Source of the DNA: Trileptium ribeirensis
Taxonomy: Eukaryota > Nematoda > Enoplea > Enoplida > Thoracostomopsidae
Assembly: GCA_030248225.1 (NCBI GenBank)
Contig: JASANE010026791.1
Span: 1-64,000 of the forward strand
DNA: 64,000 bases
Direction of reading: 5' to 3'
Shown here: piece after piece, positions 10,523-22,888 of the stretch
Numbering within the stretch: the stretch's first letter is position 1
Layout of the letters: every line of letters begins with the position of its first letter
The notes under the pieces: generated by a model
What the model saw: the letters and a program-made list of their open reading frames with translations, nothing else
The model's database searches: none
What the model was told of the DNA's origin: nothing
Made by a program: the position numbers and the translations under genes

Positions 10523-13500
10523 TGTAATATTTAATCAAATTTTTAATAAATCTTTAACGAAATCTTATTAACATTAATTATCAGAAAAGATACTTTGTTA
10601 ATATTTTAATAAGCTGAAAAGATACACAACGATACAAAGTGTTTAATAAATCTACATTCACTACAGGTTCATTAAAGGCATCATTATTGTAAACAGCAGC
10701 AACCTGTTGGAGTAATTGCTGCTACACTATCAATTGACGACAGGACTGCTGTTGCGTGCGATTATTCAGGGTTTGTGAACTTGTAATAGCGAGCCGTTGG
10801 CATGGGGAAAACATCTTAGATGCACCTGCGATATTTTTGCATTTCGTAGTTGGGATTGTTTTTATTGCCAAAATATCGCGAGTGCAAAATGCCACACTAC
10901 GATGTTTTGCTGCTGTACAGAGAGAACTCTTTTCACTTGTGATAATTTGTTTCTGTCTAATGTCTACATAATTGGCTCTATGTCAGTTCCGATAATTTGC
11001 CACAAACAGAGGAAGATAGCCGGGCAAGTCTTGGTGCATTTAACTCGATTTCGCAAAAAAATGTCACTTACAATGTTCTTGCACTAAACCCTCTCAGAGA
11101 AAATTACGTTTCGGAATAGTAAAGTAAATATAATTTCTATTTCAGTGATCGTACTTTAATCGCCGTAATGATTGTGGTGTCCTGTTCGTGCGCGGCACAT
11201 CAGCTGGCCGTAATACCAGCCGGCCGGATAACCGGCCGGTCGCAATACCAACCAGCGGGATTACCAGCGGTCCGAATTACCAGGAAGCTAGGCCTGCTGC
11301 CGGCTTTTCCGGCCGCCGAACAACAATATATATACAATACCAAAACAGAACGATTGATGACATGAAAAATTTGTGCTGAACTCAACTTGGCCTGATAAAA
11401 ATATACTATTTCTAATTTTCTATCAAACGGAGAAGGAACACATTGGTTGTTGTTACATTGCAAAATATGTATATCGCAGTGTCTCGCATTGTTGATTATA
11501 TACGATTAGACCTAAAAGTTATATAGAAAGCCAATAAGTGGCTTAATAACCGACCCCATATCTTTGCATTCCAGGTTTGTCAAGGCCGCAGCAGCGTTAT
11601 GTAGTAATTATATTCACAAAACATTGTGCGGCGTGTCATACACTTAACATTATTTCGTTAAAGTATCATACAAGGTTTATATTTTATATATAGTTTATAT
11701 TTATATTATTTATTTATATTTTTTTATTTATAGTTTATATGATGTTATTATATTTTATATGCCGCACAATTTACTCTATAATGTATAGACTTTATTTGAT
11801 GCTTCTTTTGATTTGTCGTTTTCATGCGTTAGATATTCCCGGCCGGTCGAACCGTTTGATTTTAGCGGATTTTCGGACTTCCGATGACTGTCCTGTGCAA
11901 CTTAACAATCATTGTTTTTCAACGTCGTTGGGATGAACAACTGTTACTTGATGTTGTTTTGGGGGAGTCGGGGGGTTGGACTTTGCTTATGGCAACTATC
12001 GGTGATTATTGGACCGGGATTCGTCACCGAAGCTTGCGTGCCCGTGTGTGACCAGGTGTAGACCAGTGGGGCACTACTTATTTGCAGCACGGCATGCCCT
12101 ACCTCCCATTTCTGCATGACGCTCCGTTTATTCCAACATAGTTCCAGGAAAAGCCAAGCCAAGAATCGTTTATTATTAAAGTTAAAACAATTGAGTTCCA
12201 CACTAGTTATAAAACACAGTGCCGATAAGATTTATGCCGCTATATAACTCAATATGAGTAGCAATCCTTGCAATTGTTCTATGCACCCTAAGCTAATGCT
12301 CACTATCTTTTAGGGTTATTTAAGGGTTATTACCTTAGTAGAAATATTGTGAGTTTAGATAGGATGCCGAAATTGGATCCTTCCCTATATCTATCTATTA
12401 CACGTTTCAAGATTAGTTGGCCTCCGAAGGGACAGCATGCATTTATCAGTTATTTCGTCCTTATATTAAAATGGTCTCTGCGAATGAGATGCTACCATTT
12501 TATCATTTTCGTACTATAAAACACGTTGCTCTACTTTATGGCTTGGGCCTTCGAATGCGATGTTACCCTTTGTTTTGCTATGTAAGACATGGGCCCCAAT
12601 GGGAGCATATTCAAGAAGCTGCACACAGGTAGCGTACATGGTCAACTAAAGTTCAGACTCAATGTGCATATCGAAGAGCAAGAATCCAATAAGATTCGAA
12701 GGGAAACTTAGGTTGACGAGCTCAACAGATGTATACCGGGGACGTTGCAGAACAATTTTTTTCCACGATAGCTAGCCCAGTCATGGGACTATCGAAATGT
12801 AGTTGGTTATAAACTGGGGCCTCTCTTCTCACTTAGCATCGGTTACTCAAAAACTTCCCCCAATTAACTAAACTGCTGGATAAGATCAATATTCGTGGTT
12901 CTGGAAGATTTATTTATGAGCTGCATGATTAATGAGGATGATAAAATCTAACTCGTATTTAGATAGTTTTAACAGTATTGCAGTCCCCGTGAATCTTGAC
13001 TTAGATAAAACAATTGTACGGTCCGACAAAAGTTGTTTTTGGGGTGGTTTATAATAGTAAAATGATCATCCAAAAATTTATTTCCCCGAGCATATACAAT
13101 GCGGATTTCACACACAAAAAACCTACTTACGTTAAGACAGGTTAATCCAAATAGTACTCCGACTATCACAGTTATTCTTGCTCATAGCTTGTACGAACTG
13201 AGGCCTTGCTCATGGTGCAAGTGTTTAAATAAACTTTTGAAGCCCTAATTATAGGAATCCAACTTAACCTGGTTCTCAACTATTCATAACCTTTTAATTC
13301 TGATATAATTGCTGCCAAGGTCCCAACGGATTCTAGAAATTATAAAATTCGCCGTCTCACATACATTTCAATTTTTGCGTTAGAAAAAATTTTTTTCTGC
13401 GTTGCGTTTTTATGAAATTCGAGCAATCTCTACTCATAACAAATTTCAGCTTTTCGAGAAAATCTACCAGAAATACACTTAAATCTCTGCGAATGTAAGT

Positions 13501-14620
13501 GTAAAGGTTACGGCACCCAGTGGCTACACTCAAACCCGATAGGTTTCCACACTAAGGGTAACGCATATTTTATTTTGTTCTATCTAAAAACTTATTTTTA
13601 AAAAATCCATGATTTTAAGATTATCCTGAAATTGCTCGAGGACATGTCCACTATAACTTCTAAACAGGTGAAAGGTATCTCATCAAATTTGACATGAATG
13701 TTCTATAGCATACCCTATAAAGTTCAGCATTAAAATTCCGTAACATTTAGGTCACTCCTACCCTTTTTAGCCAAATTTATATCATTTTTAAGTTACGATG
13801 TTTGGGAATTTTTGCCAAATTTTAACGACAATTTGAGATTTTCTTACACCCAATACAAAATACTACAACCGCAGCAACATCGCGCATACACATACGTAAG
13901 AGATGGTATACTCATTCTGCTAAAGTACATTTTAGTAAGTCGTACCTGACATAAAATACAGAGGTAATAGAAAGTTCTATATGCATATAATGATCAAAGA
14001 ACACATATAGCAATACAACAAATGACGCAAACATCAGTCTTCTTCCTCGGCCAATTTCCTATCATTATTTTCTATAACTAATGTGTAAAAACCACCCCTG
14101 GAGCATGAATTATTTGTACATTATTCGGAAAAGTAGTTATAAGTCGTCACATTATCCCACCTCATCGAACAAAATTTGTCCTCAAATTTAAAACCAATCA
14201 CTTTTTTGTGATAAAGAAACAAGAACTTGCGTCATCTATAATAAAACTAATTCTTCATTTAAAGTACAGATGATTATTTGAGACAAATTATTAGAGTCTA
14301 TCGTACTCTCACTCAATTCAATATTCGGTATAGTGTTATTTGATCCTGCCGGCAGCGTATTTACAAATTATTTTTACTATAATGCCGTATCCAGTTAATA
14401 CGCTGACAAATCAAGCGGTTGTTGCTGTTACGGTTATTGCTAATCATTATTCGCTTAATGCAATATTGATCAAAAAAAATAAAACATTTGGGTTTCAGAG
14501 CTTTGACAGATATTATTGGTCACACTTCACTTTTCCACTACCAATAAATACATACCCGCAGCAATTAATAAAATCTCATATTCTTGATAAATCGGTTGAC
14601 AAAGGGCATAAGGTAGATTA
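10523..14620. other. gene-free region with a GC-rich palindrome cluster
   Basis: AT-rich, with no recognisable coding region. At 11,210-11,325 there is a GC-rich island with the inverted repeat CCGGCCGGATAACCGGCCGG (11,220-11,239) and a run of short CCAGC/CCGG motifs. CCCGGCCGG recurs at about 11,838. Several 60-90-codon open frames show no domain. Confidence 0.5.
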
Positions 14621-14624
14621 GCAC

Positions 14625-14935
14625 GTTACATATACCACTAATTTTAAAAACAATGCGTCGTTCACAGAGAAATGTGTGCACTTACTCCGCATCGTCAGCA
14701 TACACACACGTGTGTATGAAAACATTACATTCTATAGTATGTAACAACTTTCTTGAGTTGTTTCATAAAGCGGTTTCTGCGAAACAACTTTGGTGCGTTG
14801 TTACCCATAAGCTCTTGCATAACAACATCGCTAATGTTGTTACGCGCAATCGCGTTTATAACAACAATCGAATATTGTTACGGACAGTCTTAACCATACA
14901 TACTCAAGTTACGAGACCACAGGGGATGGTAGTGA
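14625..14935. repeat. left arm of a ~290-bp inverted-repeat pair
   Basis: Contains GTGTGCACTTACTCCGC, CACACACGTGTGTATG and CATTACATTCTATAGTATG, followed by repeated TAACAAC/GTTGTTA words. Its reverse complement occurs at 16,165-16,445 with moderate divergence. The two arms may be the ends of one 1.8-kb element, or two MITE copies facing each other. TAACAAC words make each arm partly self-palindromic. Confidence 0.75.
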
Positions 14936-16164
14936 AATCTGTTATTGACTAAAAAATCATCCATGTGTATTTGGAGCGTAGTGTCTATATCAATGACAAG
15001 ATTTTTATAGCGCCAGTGACTTGCAAAATTTCGAGAACTCTACGAGGATTCAGTAGTTCTGGTGCCGCAGCATCTTGCGGCGTTTTATTGTTTTTGGAGT
15101 TTGGATTTATACGTTGTCCGGTACTGTTCCCTATTTATTGAAATATATACATCTGAAACATACTACATACATGCTTAGATATACATCATAGGTTCCATAC
15201 AGGAACCACCCTCAAGCATCATTTATCTTTGAAGCCTCAGCACATCTCTCCTCCCTTCGCCTTCCTGCCGCGCGCTTGGGACCTTTGGCAAAAATTAGAT
15301 TTTTTAAAAATCCGGTACTGTTCCCTATTTATTGAAATATATACATCTGAAACATACTACATACATGCTTAGATATACATCATAGGTTCCATACAGGAAC
15401 CACCCTCAAGCATCATTTATCTTTGAAGCCTCAGCACATCTCTCCTCCCTTCCCCTTCCTGCCGCGCGCTTGGGACCTTTGGAAAAAATTAGATTTTTTA
15501 AAAAATTGAGGAAAATTTGGAAAAATTTAAACATAAATAGGTTAAAATTGGCAAGAACATAGAAAATTTGGGAAAGCTCTGTTGTAAAATAAAAAAATTA
15601 CCTTTTCTTATTTCATATAATGCTATGAAAAATCGTTATTTCGTATTTTTTCTTCTTCGAGACCTCATCTTTATTACAACCGACTATATCCGCCCAAATT
15701 CATTATGAAGACACAGTGTTCGTCCATGACTATTTTAATATGGTTTCGAAAATTATGGTTTCACCCCCAACTGAATAATTATTAAATGAATGACCACCTT
15801 AATTTTGTTGTAATTTATTAAAACAAACCCGCTACTGCTCTCTGGAATTAAGTGCTTTTATTATTTCTTGTGTACAAACTAGAATATGTCCAAACGCAAT
15901 TGACTGTAGGCGTGCAGTCAACCCTTTGCACCCACTGCAATTGCCTGAAACAGCAAATACAAACAACAATAACAATTCTATTTCAGTTTTGATATCTATT
16001 CAAAATGAATATCAACATAATTCGCGGCAAATATATATTGCTGTATAGCGAGTACGCATAAAGCATTTACATATATCTCATGTCTTCGAGGTCCGTCGGG
16101 CCGGCTGTTGTTGTGAAGGATAGTATGAATACCGACCTCCCGCTACCGTGTTATGGCTACCTTC
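14936..16164. other. interior between the inverted arms
   Basis: No ORF of note. It contains a 195-bp direct duplication (15,117-15,310 and 15,312-15,505), then AT-rich sequence. At 16,082-16,160 a GC-richer strip lies next to the right arm. Confidence 0.6.
15117..15505. repeat. tandem duplication, 2 x 195 bp
   Basis: Both copies run from TCCGGTACTGTTCCCTATTT through ATACAGGAACCACCCTCAAG to GGGACCTTTGG and a T/A-rich tail. Only a few substitutions separate them (CTTCGCC versus CTTCCCC; GGCAAAAA versus GGAAAAAA), so the duplication is recent. Confidence 0.9.
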
Positions 16165-16445
16165 CCGTGAGACCTCGGGCCTTATATGATTAGTATGTAT
16201 GATTAAGGCAGTTCGTAATAATGTTCGATTGTTGTTATAAAGCGTGAGTGCTCGTAACAACATTCGAACGTAACAACATTAGCAACTTTGTTACATACGC
16301 AGAACCCGCTTTGAGTAACAACTAGCGAAGGTTGTTACATACTATCGAATGTAATGTTTTCGTACACACGTGTGTATATGCTGACTACGTCAAGTAAGTG
16401 CACACATTTCTCCGTGAACGACGCACAACACGTAGTTTAAAAATA
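16165..16445. repeat. right arm of the inverted-repeat pair
   Basis: Reverse complement of 14,625-14,935. TACACACGTGTGTAT, AAGTAAGTGCACACA and CCGTGAACGACGCA mirror the left arm. The arms differ by substitutions and small indels, so the pair is not new. Confidence 0.75.
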
Positions 16446-17320
16446 ATCGGTAAAAACCACTTGTTCCACATATTTTGTATAGAAAGATTTATCATAAAAC
16501 TAAGACAGGGTTTTCTAACAGCATATACATGTTCAATATCAAAGAGCTTTTCAGCTGCGTACAGGCATAGCCTCAGGGGTAACCTTATACACCGAGCAAG
16601 CATGGATAAAAGGCTAAGCAGTTTATTTCGCGCTAACAATTCCACGATAACAAAATATAAAGCAAAGTTCTCTAGCTAATCCATGTTCAATTAGCAAAAT
16701 GTTTTGTTTAACTATGTAATACATGTGGAGAGGTGATTTGATCATTCTTCTGAGGCGTTGGATCTCTCAGAGCGAACCGACGTTCGCCCCTTGACAGGTC
16801 CGTCGATCTCCCTGAGGTTCTTAAACAGCACCCTTCATCTCCTCGAAAAATTATTTTGTCAAAAATTGCAAAAACAGGGAAGGAATAAAATGAGGAGCCT
16901 CAATAAATTTTGAAAATTTCCCCCCTGGCTTAACACCCTGCCCCCACCGCCGACACCCTGACGTTCTTACCTTTCTACCCCACTCCCCAAACCATCGTCT
17001 AGCTCTCTGAGACCTTGGCTGTTGTGCGTGTATGTATGCGTCAACAAACCGTTGTAACGTCAACTGCGCGTAGCTGCACGGTATTTAGCTTGCAATACAA
17101 AACACCCCTCTTACTTATATTGTTTACGGTTCAATAGTTTTACTACATTCTTGCTCTCATGGACCTATTCAGAAATCTATAATTACCCAAAAAGTGACGA
17201 TAAAAAATTTGGGGCAGAAAAGAAACACATGCATAGCCATTAATACGATGTTCTAAGCCTGTGCCTGAGCGTTAGGATAAGCTATAGGCCTTCTTCTTAT
17301 ATCATATTTATATTAATACT
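16446..17320. other. gene-free spacer
   Basis: AT-rich with a C-rich patch near 16,920-17,000. Open frames on both strands (86-93 codons) overlap each other and show no domain. Confidence 0.5.
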
Positions 17321-17637
17321 AAAGGTGCGTTCACAAGCTCAAACTTTTTGGTCAAATTTTGAGCTTTAAGTTTGGTAAAATTTTGATTCAAATTTGATCA
17401 AGCTTGAAGGTTATTTCAAAGCAAAATAGCGATGTATCAAAATTTGAGGTCTAAATTTGAGCTCAAACATTTTCAGGCAATGCAGCTCGTCGATGACTGG
17501 ACAAAGGCATATCGATGAACACTTCGAACTTCGAATACTTTCAAGCTTGCCAAAAATACCTAAAAGGTGTCTTCAAATTGAGCTCAAACTTTCATCAAAA
17601 TTTGAGCAAAAAGATTGGGAGTGCGATCACGTTTTAA
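17321..17637. mobile_element. GTTCACAC-type MITE, copy 1 (oldest)
   Basis: Begins AAAGGTGCGTTCACAAGCTC and ends GAGTGCGATCACGTTTTA, diverged versions of the AAAGGCGTGTTCACACGCTC terminus in copies 2-5. The interior is made of overlapping AAATTTGAGCTC / TTTGATCAAA words. The centre ATGCAGCTCGTCGATGACTGG matches ACATCTCGTCCATGATTGG of the other copies. No ORF of its own. Confidence 0.85.
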
Positions 17638-18669
17638 GCCTAAGTAGGGAGATTGGCGACTCCAAATATCTTCACCAAGCTATTATAATTTATAATGGTA
17701 TAATACTGGCATCTAAAGGTAAATTTGATCAAAGTTTAAGGACCAAAGTTAGGGCCAATGTAACATTTATTGGTGGAAATGAAAGTAAGCCTAAGCCTTA
17801 TCTTAGCCTAAGCTAAGGTTTCTAATTGAGTCAAATACTAAACGTAAGCCTAAGTGGGGCCCCCGCCCCAAACCCGTTTTAACCTGCTCTTCTCTCTAAC
17901 GTTATAACGTCCGGCACCTAAAGGTTACATGAACAAAATGTCAGCGTATTGCTCGTATATTTACATAGCTATTTGATAATTTCTCATTCATATTTTGAAG
18001 GGTTTTATGAAATATTCAAATATTGTACTTTAGTAGGCTACCGGGCTTTAGTAGGCTTTAGTGGGCTACCGGGCTTTAGTAGGCTTTAGTAAGCTTCAAA
18101 AATTTTAATTCATTAATTTTCCTGTTTTAACACTAAACTTCAAAACCTATAAAATTTGAGATTTTATTTATCCTGCCTACCTAATTTGAATATTTTGCTT
18201 TTATTTGTTTATTTATAGCTAACATGTGCTAGAACTTTTGGTTTTTCGGTACCTGACTTGTTTTCCTGAACTGGAAACAATAGGTCGATTCTGAATTTTA
18301 ATGATACTAGTTCGATTTCATTGTTCTAGTTGTATGTGCATACACGGTTACCTAGTTACCTAGTTGTACGTGCATACACGATTACATAGTTAATGGAGCT
18401 CTGCAGTGGGATTCTTGTCACTCACCAGGAAGATGTTTCCTGTTAGACCGCAAACTATATGATTTTTGTAAAGGCTAGAATTTGCTTACAAATAAGCGCG
18501 TTGAATCCTTGAACAACAGCGGTTTTGTAGCGTATCGCAAGGGCAGACGCATCTTCGTCAGCAGAAATAGGGCCCATAGCAGCGGCAGCCAGTATGAGTG
18601 GGCTACTTCAACTGCAACAGGCATACATAATTCGATGAGCTAAAATACTGCAAAATCATCTGGTGCCAA
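17638..18669. other. gene-free spacer with short tandem repeats
   Basis: At 18,030-18,100, GGCTTTAGTAGGCTTTAG/GGCTACCGGGCTTTAG words repeat. At 18,330-18,385 a roughly 33-bp unit (GTTGTATGTGCATACACG) occurs twice. No coding signal. Confidence 0.55.
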
Positions 18670-21335
18670 CTCGATGTCCAATGATAATGGGGTAGAATGC
18701 TCGGCATTACTATCACACAGCCACACCGATCTACAACACAAGCGTAAATGTGACAATAATGGTGATTGCAATAATCGAGGAAGTGGTGATGTTAGATCAT
18801 TGAGAGGTGTCGTATTCAACGCCCATGGATTACCAGCCAAACAGTCTGACTTATTTGACTTATGCAGCGATCACCAGTACGACTTCATTGCTGTTGTTGA
18901 AACGTGGATTGATTACAGCATAGATCATGCTTTTTCTGCCCACCCGGTTACACGTTGTTTAGGACAGACAGAGACTACGTTTTTCCCGGGGTCACCCGTG
19001 GCGGTGTTGCCCTGCTTGTAAAACAATTGTTGCATCATTCACTATTGCCGTCTCCTCTGATGCCCCTGCGACTGAATCTGTTTCCGCTAAAATTAGTGAT
19101 ACCAGCTCCCACTGTTTCGCGATAGGGCTTGCTACAGGCCCAGCAATAGTAATTACGCAGGTACCTTTGTTGCAGATGAATTGAGTGTATGTGACGCTCT
19201 TTGCTCAAATTTATCGCGCCTTGGTGACAATGACGAAATTGTTGTTGGTGACTTCAGTGTACCTGGTTTGCACTAGCCCGCTCCTACATTCCGTTCTGCT
19301 TGCGAATCCGTTTTCGGTGAACTTATGGTGTAAAATATGCTTCACCAACATGTAAATTTTCCTACTCGAAGCTCAATGTGCTCGAGCTTGTCCTGTCCAA
19401 TTGTCCAGAACGCATTTCGTCCTCTCCAAATGCAGGCTTTCGTGGCAGTGACTTTGATGTGAGTGTTGATATTGGGGTCCAAGGAGTTTTTACTCCTGAC
19501 CCCCACCCGTTCGCCTTCTGGCCTATTTTATGACACATTTCACTGCGATGCAGCATTTCTTCGACTGTTTCTCTTGGATCGTACGATTTGCCAGACGAGA
19601 TGTCTCATCATGTTGGTCCATTTTCTACTCCATCTATCTTCAAGCAGTTAATATCTTTGTACCCCCTTGCATCAGATTCTCGCAACATTTTCCGTGCGCC
19701 CTGGCTTAAAGACCGTGATGTTCAGAGGGCCAAAAGGTCAACAAGCAACGATTGCGCGAATATATAAGCAACGGCCGTTTAAATTGCGCCTTTAACGAGT
19801 ATCAACGAGCATCAACAAGTGAGGCTCTAGCCCGATATCGCGCACGAATATCTTACGTGGAGAAACTGGCTCGAAATATCGGTAGTGACAGCAAGCGCTT
19901 CTATAGTTATGCCAAAAAGTTTGTCAAGTTTGAAGGGCACACAAGCGCTGTCATTAGCGAAGGGGCCCTCATTACCAATGCAACTGATGTTACACATTGC
20001 ACCAATGATTATTTTGCATCGGTTTTCACACCGGAGCCACTGGGCCCTATCCCAGTTCCAGAAACAGGCTGGTTGCCTCACTCCATCGAAGACGTCACTT
20101 TCTCCGTCGGTGATTTATCTACGTTCAGGAGATCTCTTGATTCCCGTGAATCTTGTGGTCCTGACGGCGTACGCGCCATCATATTGCAGCGGTGCGCAAA
20201 TCAGTTGTCTCTGGCTCTTTATCTCATTTTTCGTAAATCAATTGACGAGGGCCGCATTCCTTTGGCACGGAAGATGGCCAACGTGACCGCCTTACCTAAT
20301 GTGCCGAACACTTGCAAGATGGCCTAGCTCAGACCGATCTCATTGACATCAGTTTGCGCCAAAATGTTCGAAAGGCTGAGTTGGAAACATATACTGTCCT
20401 TTCTTGTTGACCGAGGCGTCATTGTCACCAATCAACATAGTTGTGTCCCCTGCCGATCGGTCGTCTCAAACTTGCTAACATTCCTAGACTCCGACACTTA
20501 AACTTTTGATCGAGCTGACATGGCTAGTACCGATGTAATTTATATCGATTTTCGGAAAGCCTTCGGCTTTGTGCCTCTGCAACGTTTGATTTTGAAGCTC
20601 GAGTGTGCTGGCATACGTGGCAGGCAGGCTTATCATACAGTTCAGTGATTTCTTAGTTGGGCGCCAACAACGTGTGGTCTCACATGGGGTTGAAACCCCG
20701 TGGAAGCCGGTCACCAGTGGCATACCTCAGGGCTCGGTATCGGGCCCTTACTGTTTTTTGATCTATATTAACGATTTACTCCAAAAGTTGTGAAGTCTCT
20801 GCTACGTTGATTTGTTCGTGGATGAAAATCGGTTCAGATTACGTGTGAACGGTATATATAGCTGATTGCTGCAGGCTGCAGTATGCTATTTCGCAACTTG
20901 ATGCATGGAGTGACGACGACCTTTTATCCCCAAAGCTCGGAAAATGCGCCTGCCTTAGAATACGTCCTAGAGTCAATTTTCAGTATCGATTGCGGGCTAG
21001 TCCTATTCCACGAGTTTACGACATGCGCGACCTCGGTGTTATTGTTTCCGATAGCTTGAAATTCAACAGCCATATCCAGCACCTCGAGAGTCAGGCAAAT
21101 CGCCGTATTGGATTGCTCCGGCGTGCTGTGTGCTCCAGATCGCCCGACGTCATTGTCCCCCTGTTCAAGACTATTGTATGTGCGCCTGCTTGCGTATATA
21201 TCTAAATGCGGAATCACATTGGTTCGATTCTTACACCAGCCTTTCAACCGGCTGCGTTTCAATTTTCGTCGTCGAGTACTTGCTTTCGAGCATACCGGAT
21301 TTATAACCGGTGCGATTGAAGTAATATAGCTCATT
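18670..21335 (+). mobile_element. dead CR1/Jockey-type non-LTR retrotransposon
   Basis: An APE-type endonuclease then reverse transcriptase order is readable across several frames. Endonuclease: FNAHGLPAKQSDL...VVETW at 18,810-18,905; then in another frame RTDRDYVFPG...RGGVALLVKQ to about 19,030; CYRPSN near 19,130 and VVGDFS near 19,250. Linker and RT fingers are open from about 19,752 to 20,327, with SCGPDGVRAIILQRC. The RT core includes DVIYIDFRKAFGFVP near 20,535-20,580 and [11 protein letters not shown]...LIYINDL to 20,790. The catalytic F/YADD motif is not intact near 20,810. The RT tail (RDLGVIVSDSLKFNSHIQ) is at 21,020-21,100. Many shifts and stops show it is inactive. No poly(A) or target-site duplication was identified. 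Confidence 0.85.
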
Positions 21336-22700
21336 TGGTACAGAGCTTGTTAGCGGATCCAAAAGTTGTAGATCAGGCCAAACGGAAAAGAAATCTTTTT
21401 AATGTAACAAGGATATTTTATTGTGGGATCAGATTCTACCGCGGGTTTTCCAACCTGAATTATACCTGCGCCCTAGACCACATGCAACTGTCTAACAGTT
21501 TAATTACAGCTAATCTAAGAAATTTCTCATTTTACGGGTTTATTTTAAAACAACTTTATCTAATCCGGCTGCTTAGGTAACCGTTCTAAATAATCCACCT
21601 GTTAAGGTACGATGTGCTATAAATGCTTTTTGAAAAATTTGTATACCAAAACATAGAAATAAGTAACCATGCTAATAATGTGCCGTACCCGGCTAGATAG
21701 GTCTTCATTTGGTCTATAAATCAAGCTCGATATTATAGAATATGGAAGCATGGTTGTTTTGTGGATTTCGGGTCACATGGGGTTTTTAAAACCACGTTGG
21801 GTCCTAACCATACTGGTAGACCTGTGGAAAGGATTTATATACATATGTTTTGAGACAATTGCCCTACAAAAAAATCGATTTGGTAAATATATACTAGTTT
21901 CTCCGAACTGTGAAAATTATGTTTGGGCAGTGAGTTGGGGTACCCCTTTTGATACTGGGGGGTTGCGATTCCCCCTCAGTTTGGAGACAAACTACTGTAT
22001 CTGTCAGTAAGGAATAAGTCAGTGGCAGATTGTAATTGTAGCTTACGGGGATTTTTATCTTCGTGTGGAGAAATTTGGGGATTTCTTTGTCAAAATAGGA
22101 GAAATTAGCATATTTTATATATCAAAATAATTGAAATTTTTAGTCACACGGGGAACTGTCTGGAGGAACTGGGGCACAAACTGAGGGAAGGTCAAAATTT
22201 ACCCGGTGGGCATGAATTGGGAGCCCTGCGAAAGGTAAAAAGATTTAAGTGGTATCGCCAATACAGAGTAAAATCTACTTATCTATTTTATTTCAGTGAA
22301 CTAAAACATTCGAATAGGTATCTTCCTTATAGATTATAATTATTACTATTCATGAATATTAATGAGCGACGTATGGTATTATTTTAATTTTTGACTTGAT
22401 TTGAACTCTTAGTTGACTGAAAAGTTACAGCACAGCTATAATTATATTAGTGTTACACAGCTGTGTGCGGTTATAGCGTCAAATTTTTGTTATTGCTGAT
22501 TACTTAAGAAAGGAAATACGACCGACGAAAGTTAACACAGACTTTGAGTGCGTGGTAGGGTAGTCGGCAACAGTAGTTAGAAAAAGCCAGAATCCGACTA
22601 TATTTCGGATGGGCACCTGTGCTTTGCCGGTTCCCTATTGATTGATTGATTGGATTGTTCGGGTTGTTGTTTCATTCCGGATTGCTGTTGTTGTCGAACG
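21336..22700. other. dsh upstream region
   Basis: No other gene is visible between the retrotransposon and the dsh start codon. It presumably holds the dsh promoter and 5' UTR, but no TATA box or trans-splice acceptor can be defended. Confidence 0.45.
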
Positions 22701-22888
22701 ATGCCATCCCCACTCGAAACCCAAGTCAACTACTATCTCGAGGAGGAAGAGACTGCGTATCGTATCCGCGTACCTGGCGTCGATATCAATAGCGTCACGC
22801 TTGCCGATTTCAAATGTGCGCTACACAGTTTGAATCATTTGAAGACGAATTTTAAATTTTTCTTCAAAACAATGGACGCCGAGCTAGG
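22701..22888 (+). CDS. dsh: dsh exon 1 (DIX)
   Basis: Starts at ATG 22,701 and ends before GTAAGT in phase 2. Encodes most of DIX, including YRIRVPG and [12 protein letters not shown]. 62 codons plus 2 bases. Confidence 0.95.

Noticed and set aside
17457..17816. 119-codon plus-strand ORF
   Set aside because: The first half lies in MITE copy 1. No domain, and repeat-derived residues.
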